A stretch of DNA of 35,513 nt. Origin: JAXMAR01 sp046350295. Its GTDB lineage: Bacteria > Planctomycetota > Planctomycetia > Gemmatales > Gemmataceae. The first letter of the stretch is position 1. Each line of letters opens with the position of its first letter. Shown here piece after piece: positions 14,722 through 22,157 of the stretch. Position numbers and translations under genes: made by a program. The notes beneath the pieces are model-generated. The model saw only the letters and a program-made list of their open reading frames with translations. It was not told where the DNA came from and did not search any database. The DNA is taken from contig JAXMAR010000061.1 in the NCBI GenBank assembly GCA_046350295.1, positions 1 through 35,513 of the forward strand. Reading direction: 5' to 3'.

Positions 14722-15621
14722 TCACACGTTGACACATTCCATTTTCCGATCGACGCGCTTGAGCAACCCCGCCAGCACGCGGCCCGGGCCGATCTCGTAG
14801 AAGCGGTTGACGCCCTGGGCGAGCAGGTTGCGCATCGTCGTCTCCCAGAGGACCGGCGAGATGACCTGACGCACCAGCAGCCGGCGAAATTCCTCCGGGT
14901 CAGTGTGGGGTTGGGCGTCGACGTTCGACCAGACCGGCAGCCGCGCCGGCCGCATTTGGACGCCTTCGAGGGCGGCGCGCAGCTTCTCGTCCGCCGGCTG
15001 CATGATGATCGTGTGGAACGCGCCGGCAACCGCCAGACGGATCGCCTTCATGGCGCCGAACTCGGGGGCGAGACGCTCGACCTCTTCGATGGCCGCCTTG
15101 TCGCCGGAGACGGCGATGTTGCTCGGGCAGAGGAGGTTCGCCAGCTCGACACGGCCCTTCTCGCGCGCCTTGGCGCATAGCTCCTCGACCTTCTCCGCCG
15201 GCAGGCCGAGGACGCTCGTCATCGCGCTGGGCGTCGCGTCGGCCGCTTCCTGCATGGCCTGGCCGCGCTGCTGCACGAGGCGCAATCCCTCGGCGAACGT
15301 CATGGCGCCGGCGAAGACAAGGGCGGTGTATTCGCCGAGGCTGAGGCCCGCAGTGGCGCTCACGTCGGTTTCCGCGTCCGGATTCTCTTGGCGCAGTTTC
15401 TCCAGCGCGGCCAGGCTGGCGACGAAGATCGCCGGCTGGCTGATGACGGTGCTGTTGAGCTTCTCGGCCGGGCCGTTGACGCAGACATCGATCAGCGAAT
15501 AGCCGAGGATGCCGGCGGCCTGGTCGAAGAGCGCGCGGGCGGCGGGGAGGGAGTCGTAAAGCTCCTTGCCCATGCCGACGGTCTGGGCGCCCTGGCCGGG
15601 GAAGAGGAAAGCGCTGGGCAT
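14722..15621 (-). CDS. fabD: Malonyl-CoA:ACP transacylase
   Basis: A 299-residue enzyme that moves malonyl groups from CoA to acyl carrier protein for fatty-acid synthesis. The sequence shows MPSAFLFPGQGAQTVGMG at the start, the nucleophile motif GLSLGEY (Ser94), the substrate arginine in VQQRGQAMQ (Arg119), and AGAFHT with the catalytic His203. All key residues are present. The start is the ATG before PSAFLFPGQG; an upstream open frame is spurious. It is 68 bases downstream of the GH38-like gene on the same strand, with a hairpin repeat between. No other fab gene is in the window, so it stands apart from a fab cluster. Confidence 0.95.
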   Translation of the reverse strand: MPSAFLFPGQGAQTVGMGKELYDSLPAARALFDQAAGILGYSLIDVCVNGPAEKLNSTVISQPAIFVASLAALEKLRQENPDAETDVSATAGLSLGEYTALVFAGAMTFAEGLRLVQQRGQAMQEAADATPSAMTSVLGLPAEKVEELCAKAREKGRVELANLLCPSNIAVSGDKAAIEEVERLAPEFGAMKAIRLAVAGAFHTIIMQPADEKLRAALEGVQMRPARLPVWSNVDAQPHTDPEEFRRLLVRQVISPVLWETTMRNLLAQGVNRFYEIGPGRVLAGLLKRVDRKMECVNV

Positions 15622-15654
15622 TGCGTGGCTCCGTGTCGCTGACTGTGGGACGCT

Positions 15655-15688
15655 GTCCGCCCCGGTTCTGCGAACCGCGGCTAAACGA
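15655..15688 (-). repeat. Hairpin repeat, TCGTTTAG family, copy 2
   Basis: Minus-strand copy of the element at 399-432, identical at 31 of 34 positions. The stem is GCCGCGGTT / AACCGGGGC around loop CGCAG. It begins one base after the stop codon of the GH38-like gene and lies in the leader of fabD. Confidence 0.7.
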
Positions 15689-15689
15689 A

Positions 15690-18600
15690 TCAAAACTCCA
15701 CTTGCACCTGGACGAAATCGTTGGGCGTCACTTCGAGCAGCACCGCGTCGCCCGAGATGCCGGCTTCGAGCAGGAACTGTCCCCGGCCATCGAGCACAAC
15801 CGCCCGCTTCGGATTGCGCACGCAGCGCAGCTCCGCCATGCCGCTGTGGCCGCCGCACTCGAAGAGGCGAGCGGTGACGGCGGTCTTTGCCGCCGGCTCG
15901 GACGCCGGTTCTGCTCCCGGCTCCTGCTCGGTCGTCGCCGAGCTGTAACCCGGCAACTCGACCGCGCCCGGCGTCAGCCGCGTCATCACCAGGTTGGGCG
16001 CGTCGAGGTGGAAGAGCCAGCCGGAGTCGCCGATGTGGGGCGGGCCCTTGGTCGTCGGCACGACGGCGACGGGCGAGACGAGGCCGAGGGCGGTCTGCAT
16101 CGGCTGCTCGCGGTCGAGGGCGATGCCGATGTCGAACGTCGTCTCCTGTTCTCCTTCGGGGATGAGGATGACGTCGAGCATGCGGCCCTCGTGGCGCTGG
16201 TGGAACGGCAGGCCGCCGGGGAGGATGACCGTCCCCTGCCGGCCCATGCGCAGCTCGAGATAGTCGGGGGTTTGCGGCCGGGGGTGGGTGGTGAGGTAGC
16301 CCGTGCCCGAGGCGCTGCGGAGGAGGGCGGCGCGTTCGTCGCGCCAGGCGAAGCGGGAACCGAAGTAGGCGTGCCAGCCGTAGCCGGCGGGGGGTTGCTC
16401 GGGCCGGAGCGTGATGCGCATCTCGAGCAGAGGGCGGCTCATCCAGAGGCGGAGGCGCTGCGTGAAGCGAGCCAGCAACTGGTCCTGCTCGCCGAGCAGT
16501 TCACCGGTCGAGACGATCTCGGCGAGGGCCGGGCCGGATTGCGTCACCTGGATGTCCTTGGCGACCATGCGGCTGCCGGGGTTGAAGACGAGCCGTTGAG
16601 CCAGCCGATTGACGTGCGTCTTGTGGTCGCGGATGGCCTTGAGCCCGCCCGTCGCCGCGTCGACCTCGGCCTCGAAGAACTCATTGCGCAGGACGAGCTG
16701 CTGCGGATCGACGACGCGGATCTTGCTCGGCATCGGCGCCGTGCCGACCGGCCCTTCGCGCGGGATCCAGGCGAAGCCGAGCGCCGGGACCTCGAGGATG
16801 ACGCGCAGCTTCTCCTTGTCGAGCTGGCAGGCTTTGACGGGGCCGCCGATCGGCAGGGGCTGCGCCCCCGGCTCCAGCTCGAGCGCGACGCGGCGGATGA
16901 AGGCGCACGGGTTCAACACCAGATAGCCGGGGCGATTCTCCGGCGCCCGGGACTGAAGGCGTTCGGCCAAGCCCGCGGCGATCGAACGTTCCAAGTCGGC
17001 GACTTTCGCGGCGAGTTCCGGGGCGCCCGCGACCGCTTTGGCCGGGCTGAGGGTCTCGAAGGCGTCTTCCAATTCTTGCAGCTGGCGCGCGACGTGGAGC
17101 AGATGCGGCGTGCCCCCCAGGCTGTGGTGTAGCGCGGCGTAGGTGTGGCAGGCGTCGAGCCGGCGGCGGAAACGCTGGTGCTCCGGGAACGCGGAGACGG
17201 GATGCGGGTGATGGGCGGTGACGCGCTCGCTCAAGAGGTCGGAGTGGAACTCGTCGGCGGCAAGGGCGCCCGGGTGCTCGCCGGGATAAACGTCGACCAG
17301 GTAGCGCGAGAAGGTGTTCCAGGCGCCCAGGACCGGAGCGAGGCGCGCCAGCTCCATCAAATCGCGAAACCAGACGCAGGCCTGCTGGTCGACGTGCGTC
17401 AGGAGAAGAGTGGCGTTGTGGTCCTCGCGCGTCGTCTTGAACCAGTAGTGGCCAAGGTTGAAGTAGGTCTGCGGATCGGCGGCGTTGTGGCCGGCGCGAA
17501 CGAAGGCGTCGACCTGTTTGCCGTCCGGCGAGGGCCAGCCGATGACGCACGAGGTGTAGTTGGGCAAAGCGGCCGATTCGTCAAAGGTGAGGAAGAGGGC
17601 CTTGGTGAAGCCGCTCGTGGTGAGGAGGAGCGGCGTGAGCGGATGATAGCCGAAGCGGCGCCGCGCGAAGACGACCACGTCAAAGTCGAGCAGCCGGCGG
17701 ACGGCTTCGCGGCCATACTGCAGGTTCCAGAGCTGCGAGTCGAGGGGCAGAAACGGCTCCTCGCGCTCGGCGTAGCCGCCGCCGCAGATGTCGACCTGGC
17801 CGGCCTGCACGCGCTCTTTCAACTCGGCGAAACGTTCCGGCTGCTCGCGCTGGAGGCGCTCCAGGTTGGCGCCGCTGACGAGGACGTTGCACGAGACCCC
17901 GGCGGGGAAAGCGGCGGGCCAGGGCTGCGTCCAGGTGCGGTCGTCGAGCAGGAAGAGGTCGAGCAGGTTGATCTGGACGGGATAGAGGACCTCGCGCGCC
18001 GAGAGCAGACGCTGTCCGGCTTGCTGCAAGGCGGCGTACCAAGGCTCGACGTTCGCGTCCGGCCGCGCTTCTTCTCCGCCAGGCGGATTGTCGGCTACCA
18101 CATAATCCGGCGGCGGCCCGTACTCATCGAAATCGCCGCCGGACATGCTGGTGTCCGCCGGGTTGACTTCCGGGGTCGTCTCGCCGGGCGGCTCTTCCCC
18201 AGGGCTTCGCGCGATGGTGTCGGCGCTCGCGGGTTCCGGGAAGCCCGCCAGCCGCGCAATCGCCGTCTGCACGTCGTTCCAGAACTTCTCCGTCTCCAGC
18301 AGGTTCTCGTGCTCCATCGCCTCGCTCAGGGCGGCGAGCAGCGTATGGCCCCAGCCGACGGCGTAGAAGGGGATCGTCTTGTCTTCCGGCAACGCGAAGC
18401 CTTCGGTCCACCCCGGCCGGCCCTCCCCCTTGAGCGCCTCGCGCAAGCGCGCCAGTCCCTCGTCCCGGCTGACGCCGACGCGGAACGCCACCGCCCCGGC
18501 CCGCTTCACGCGCTCGTCCCAGTCGTCCGGCAGATAGAGCGGCGGCGACTCGGGGACGGCGTAGATGTGGCCCGGTTGCGGGTTCTCGTGGTCGTAGGAT

Positions 18601-18758
18601 TGGTCGACGCGCGGCGGGCCCTGCGCCTGCCAGAGCAGGGCAGGGTGCCAGAGCAAGGTGAAGCCGTTGAGCCAGGCGGCCATGTCCTCCGGCCCGAGGA
18701 CGAGCGAATACTGGCCGGGATAGCGATACGGGCTGAGGAGGACCAGCGAATGACTCAT
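15690..18758 (-). CDS. Large glycoside-hydrolase-38-like (alpha-mannosidase-related) protein, catalytic motifs degenerate
   Basis: A 1022-residue protein without signal peptide. Residues about 298-425 resemble GH38: LERLQREQPERFAELKERVQ, GQVDICGGGYAEREEPFLPL, a FGYHPLTPLLLTTSGFTKAL block and VIGWPSPDGKQVDAF. Residues about 689-720 (RNEFFEAEVDAATGGLKAIR, DHKTHVNRLAQR) match the start of the GH38 C-terminal beta-sandwich. Residues 174-236 are a low-complexity linker rich in Pro, Glu and Gly. The family's metal motif (HxD near the N-terminus) and nucleophile Asp (in W-x-PD-x-FG) are not seen; the corresponding segment reads VFARRRFGYH. Catalysis by the usual mechanism is therefore doubtful. The gene follows the broken DUF1501 pair by 26 bases and precedes fabD. 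Confidence 0.6.
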   Translation of the reverse strand: MSHSLVLLSPYRYPGQYSLVLGPEDMAAWLNGFTLLWHPALLWQAQGPPRVDQSYDHENPQPGHIYAVPESPPLYLPDDWDERVKRAGAVAFRVGVSRDEGLARLREALKGEGRPGWTEGFALPEDKTIPFYAVGWGHTLLAALSEAMEHENLLETEKFWNDVQTAIARLAGFPEPASADTIARSPGEEPPGETTPEVNPADTSMSGGDFDEYGPPPDYVVADNPPGGEEARPDANVEPWYAALQQAGQRLLSAREVLYPVQINLLDLFLLDDRTWTQPWPAAFPAGVSCNVLVSGANLERLQREQPERFAELKERVQAGQVDICGGGYAEREEPFLPLDSQLWNLQYGREAVRRLLDFDVVVFARRRFGYHPLTPLLLTTSGFTKALFLTFDESAALPNYTSCVIGWPSPDGKQVDAFVRAGHNAADPQTYFNLGHYWFKTTREDHNATLLLTHVDQQACVWFRDLMELARLAPVLGAWNTFSRYLVDVYPGEHPGALAADEFHSDLLSERVTAHHPHPVSAFPEHQRFRRRLDACHTYAALHHSLGGTPHLLHVARQLQELEDAFETLSPAKAVAGAPELAAKVADLERSIAAGLAERLQSRAPENRPGYLVLNPCAFIRRVALELEPGAQPLPIGGPVKACQLDKEKLRVILEVPALGFAWIPREGPVGTAPMPSKIRVVDPQQLVLRNEFFEAEVDAATGGLKAIRDHKTHVNRLAQRLVFNPGSRMVAKDIQVTQSGPALAEIVSTGELLGEQDQLLARFTQRLRLWMSRPLLEMRITLRPEQPPAGYGWHAYFGSRFAWRDERAALLRSASGTGYLTTHPRPQTPDYLELRMGRQGTVILPGGLPFHQRHEGRMLDVILIPEGEQETTFDIGIALDREQPMQTALGLVSPVAVVPTTKGPPHIGDSGWLFHLDAPNLVMTRLTPGAVELPGYSSATTEQEPGAEPASEPAAKTAVTARLFECGGHSGMAELRCVRNPKRAVVLDGRGQFLLEAGISGDAVLLEVTPNDFVQVQVEF

Positions 18759-18784
18759 GAGGAGGTTTTATCGCGGAACGCGGC

Positions 18785-20134
18785 TCAAAACAATCCTGGC
18801 CGCACGTGTCCCCCGCTGAGTGGAACCGCCCGCGTGAAGCCGTCACGCACTTCGAGCGTGGGGCGCACGCCCAGCGCGTCGAGCAGGCTCGCCGTCAGGT
18901 CCGGCGGCGTCAGCGGGTCGTCGGCGGGATAGGCGGCGTAGCGATCCGAGCGGCCGAGGATGCGGCCTCCGGGCTGGCGGCCGCCGGCGATCACCAGCGA
19001 ATAGCATTGCGACCAGTGGTCGCGGCCCGTCTCGTTGACGCCGTTGCCCGTGAACTGGCCGAAGCGCGGCGTGCGGCCGAATTCTCCCATGCAGACGACC
19101 AGCGTACTCTCCAGCAGGCCGCGCTGTGCCAGGTCTTCGAGGAAGGCGGAGAAGCACTGGTCGAACGGCGGCAGCAGCTCGTCGCGCAGGCGGCGGTTGT
19201 TGTTGAAATGGGTGTCCCAGTGCGGATCGGGATTGTTGACGCGCCCGCCCCAGTAAACCGTCACGAGTCGGACGCCCGCCTCGACGAGCCGCCGCGCCAG
19301 CAGCAGGCTTTGGCCGTACTTGTGCCGGCCATAACGCCCACGCGTCCGCTCCGGCTCGGCCTGGATGTCGAAGGCGCGGCGCGTCTCCTGGGAAGTCAGC
19401 AGAGCGAAAGCCTGCTGGCGATGAAACGTCCCATCTCCTCGACGCGGCGATCGTCCACCAGCCGGCCCAGCCCTTCGTTGACCGACTGGAGCAGCGCCTG
19501 CCGGCCGGCGCCAGCACGCGCATCGACGGCCTCTTGCAAACCGTCGACGACGAAGTCCCCGTCATTCGATCGCGCTGCAGATCGTGAAGGGTGCCGCAAA
19601 CGACGCCCCCAGGAAGCCGCCGTTCTGCCCCGACAGGTGTACGGCCCATCGCTGACGGAATCCGGCAACGTGGATGCTCGGCTGTCGGCACGCGCCACTG
19701 CTCGGGCGGGCGGAACGTGAGCTGCGCTCCCAGATGCGGAAAGTCACTCGGTCGGCGTGAACGCGATCTGCCGCGCGGCGGCGGGATTGCCGGTTACCCA
19801 ATATGTCGCGGCATTGTGGTTGACGGCCGTGCGTCATGAGCGATGATGCCGAAACGATGCGCTTGCTGGGCGACGAGCGGCAGATGCTCCGTGATGTGCA
19901 TGCCCGGGACGCGTGGCGGCGGGCTGGAACTCGCGGACTTCGGCGGGGGCGGAAGCCTATGTCCCAGATGCTCGAGCTGGCTGGGGCCGCCGTGCAGGAG
20001 GAAGAGGACGGTGATTGCGCCCGGTCCGCCGGGGCTCGCGTTTGCGAGGCTCGCGTTTGGGCGTGCAACAACGTGGGCAGTGAGGCCGAAAGTTGCCGAG
20101 GCCGCCGAGTTGAAGAAAGCGGCGGCGCGGACAT
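18785..20134 (-). pseudogene. DUF1501 family gene, frame-broken, second of a tandem pair
   Basis: The gene can be followed across frames from an ATG at 20134 (GGAGAGAG ribosome site upstream). Family pieces appear in order: PGMHITEHLPLVAQQAHRFG near 19850-19910, a block ending AVHLSGQNGGFLGASF near 19600, DGLQEAVDARAGAGRQALLQ near 19500, and from about 19264 an unbroken C-terminal third including WGGRVNNPDPHWDTHFNNNR, CMGEFGRTPRFGQF, GRDHWSQCYSLVIAGG and the end HVRPGLF. At least four frame changes separate these pieces. Conservation on both sides of each break is high, which fits recent decay or base-calling error. It is downstream of another broken DUF1501 gene and the PSD1 gene, a usual neighbourhood. 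Confidence 0.8.
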
Positions 20135-20196
20135 ATCGCTCTCTCCGAATCTCGGTACGGGTTGTGGGCTCACACGTCAGGGCGGACACTCTTCCT

Positions 20197-21563
20197 TCAC
20201 TCCATGATCGCATGCGCCACGGCTGTACGCGCACGTCCGTCAGGACGCATGTCCCGGCCGGCACTGGTACGTCAGCCGCTCGTGATCCAGGCCGAGCAGG
20301 TGGTGATGGTCGCGTGCCAGTCGTGGATGTGAACCCCGCCCTCGACCGCCTCGAAGCCGTGCTCGTCCGTCTTGCCGTGGTGATGCCCTCGACGCCGCCG
20401 CCGGCCAGCCACATCGTGAAGCCCTTGTTGTTGTGGTCGCGCCCGTCCCCCTGGGCGTAGGGGTGCCCGAATTCCCTGCCCCACAGCACCAGCGTGTTTC
20501 TTGAGCAGGCCGCGCTCGAGATCGGTGAGCAGACCGCGATCGGCTTGTCGATGGCCCGGCAGCTGTTGCTGAGAGAGTCTTTGAGGGGCGCGGTGGTGGT
20601 CCCAGCCGGGCATCGTCGCCGACGAGGCCGCCCGCCTCGATCGAAGGCCAGGAGGCATTGCCGGCCAAAGGGAGCGGAACCCGTGGGGGCGGCGCCGAAC
20701 CTGCCGCGCCGCCCTCGCCACCACGCGCTTCCTCGATGCCGTAGCGCTGCGTCGCGGCGCTCTCCTCCGCCAGGTTCAACACGCCTGTTCCGACCATCCG
20801 GAAGGCCAGCTCGTAAGAGGAGATCAGCCTCGATCTCGGCGTTCGACCGAGCCGCCTCCGCGGCCGAGCGGTTCGCCTTGCACGAAGTCGAGTTGCAGGG
20901 CGTTGCGCTTCCAGCGGCCAAGCGCGGGATTCCGGAGATTGCTGACCTGGCTCGCCGCCGCCGATCCGCGTCCCCTGGTAGACGGCGGGCAGGAACGACG
21001 CCGTAGTTCGTCGGCCCGCCGTTGTTCTGCGGCGGGCTGATCGTATAGAAACCCGGCAGGTTCTCGTTCGTCGATCCCAGGCCGTAAGGACCCAGGCTAC
21101 CAAGGCTCGTCAGGTAGATGCCGCAGTGCATCTGCAGAAACGCCTGAGCGTGGTTGGGCAGGTCGGTGTGCATGCCGTTGAGCAGGCAGAGCTTGTCGGC
21201 ATGGCGCGCCAACTCGGGGAAGAGCTCGCTGATCCACAGGCCGCCCCGGCCGTGCTGGGCGAAGCGGAACGGCGAGCCGAACAGCCGGCCACGCCCGAAC
21301 CCGCCCGGCCCGCGCGGCGCCGGCTTCCCATCATCGGCGCTGAGACGGGGCTTGTAGTCGAACGTGTCGATGTGGCTGGGCGCCCCTTCCATGCACAGGA
21401 AGATCACCCGCCGCGCCCGCGGCCTGAAATGCGGCTCCTTCGGCGCGAGTGGAGTCCCTCCCGCGCTCCCCGCCCGCACTGCCTGCTCATGCGCCAGCGC
21501 GGCAAACGCCAGGTAGCCAAATCCGGAGCAGGTCGACTTCAAGAGGGCCCGTCGCGATAGCAT
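20197..21563 (-). pseudogene. DUF1501 family gene (PSD1-associated type), frame-broken, first of a tandem pair
   Basis: Starts MLSRRALLKSTCSGFGYLAF, a Tat-like leader, with GGAG 7 bases upstream. The first 185 residues are intact (FLCMEGAPSHIDTFDYKPRL, LCLLNGMHTDLPNHAQAFLQ, ENLPGFYTISPPQNNGGPTN). The frame then changes at about 21000, 20955, 20880 and 20820, and again near 20650, 20400 and 20280; matching pieces are SFLPAVYQGTRIG, NLRNPALGR, SSYELAFRM, NTLVLWGREFGHPYAQGDGR, DHNNKGFTMWLAGGGVEG and AVAHAIME before TGA at 20197-20199. A functional copy would be about 455 residues. It should work with the PSD1 protein encoded upstream; a GxxExxY gene is inserted between them. Confidence 0.85.
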
Positions 21564-21583
21564 TGTCGACTCCGGCGAAAAGG

Positions 21584-21614
21584 TTCTCGCAAAGGCGCAA
21601 AGGACGCAAAGAGA
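21584..21614 (-). repeat. CTTTGCG-type repeat, copy A (inverted)
   Basis: Minus-strand copy of a roughly 30-base repeat made of three near-copies of CTTTGCG followed by AGAA. It forms an inverted pair with copy B at 21667-21695 across 52 bases, just upstream of the broken DUF1501 gene. Confidence 0.75.
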
Positions 21615-21666
21615 GGACGAAAGGGTACCGATCGGAAACGGAAGGTGGGCAAGTTACTCTTTTTTC

Positions 21667-21695
21667 CTTTGCGTTCTTTGCGCCTTTGCGAGAAA
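21667..21695 (+). repeat. CTTTGCG-type repeat, copy B
   Basis: CTTTGCGTTCTTTGCGCC followed by TTTGCGAGAAAC. It ends 4 bases from the GxxExxY stop codon. It differs from copy C by one base in 29 and is in direct orientation with it, so B and C bracket the GxxExxY gene. Confidence 0.8.
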
Positions 21696-21699
21696 CATA

Positions 21700-22071
21700 T
21701 CATTCTGGAAGGCCATTCACGATTCGCTTAATGCCGTTCTTGAGCAAGACTTCGTTGAAGTTCATCAACAGGCCGAGGCGAAGGCCGGTGAGACGCAGGT
21801 AGGTTAGCGTTATCTTTTTGAATACGTCTTTCCATGCCTCCACCGACTTCAGTTCGATGAGGAGGAGGCCGTTGACGATGAGGTCCGCGCGGAAGCCGCA
21901 GCCCAGTTCCACGCCCTCGTAGAAGACGAGGATCTCCTTCTGCACGTCAACCGTAAAGCCTCGCTTCCGCAACTCCAAAGTCAGCGCGCTTTCCAACAGC
22001 CCCGGCCCAAGCGTGCGATGAACTTTCAAAGCCGCATCGACGACGATCGCTGATATCTCATTCTCGCTCAT
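21700..22071 (-). CDS. GxxExxY family protein (PD-(D/E)XK nuclease-like, PDDEXK_3)
   Basis: A 123-residue protein: SAIVVDAALKVHRTLGPGLL, ELRKRGFTVDVQKEI, then the nuclease-type core CGFRADLIVNGLLLIELKS (Asp, then Glu-Leu-Lys) and the tail YLRLTGLRLGLLMNFN with LLKNGIKRIVNGLPE. The core matches the PD-(D/E)XK pattern, but cleavage has not been shown for the family as far as I know. Compared with relatives I recall, four residues carrying the Tyr of the name-giving GxxExxY motif are missing: it reads GPGLLESALTLEL. The gene sits between the PSD1 and DUF1501 genes and is bracketed by CTTTGCG repeats on both sides. Composition is clearly poorer in GC than its neighbours, which supports transfer. 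Confidence 0.88.
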   Translation of the reverse strand: MSENEISAIVVDAALKVHRTLGPGLLESALTLELRKRGFTVDVQKEILVFYEGVELGCGFRADLIVNGLLLIELKSVEAWKDVFKKITLTYLRLTGLRLGLLMNFNEVLLKNGIKRIVNGLPE

Positions 22072-22125
22072 GTCTCCTCACAGTCTCACAGAAAGCTTCT
22101 CCCAAAAGCCCAATCTCTTGTCTTT

Positions 22126-22154
22126 CTTTGCGTCCTTTGCGCCTTTGCGAGAAA
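22126..22154 (+). repeat. CTTTGCG-type repeat, copy C
   Basis: CTTTGCGTCCTTTGCGCC followed by TTTGCGAGAAAC. It lies between the GxxExxY start codon and the PSD1 stop (4 bases away), in the same orientation as copy B. Confidence 0.8.
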
Positions 22155-22157
22155 CTC

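Noticed and set aside
17145..18932. A 595-codon plus-strand open frame opposite the GH38-like gene
   Set aside because: Low-complexity Arg/Val/Gly/Glu composition typical of antisense frames; the minus strand has recognisable domains.
21584..22154. CTTTGCG repeats as a possible CRISPR array
   Set aside because: Only three copies, one inverted, with unequal spacing (52 and 430 bases) and a gene between; no cas genes.
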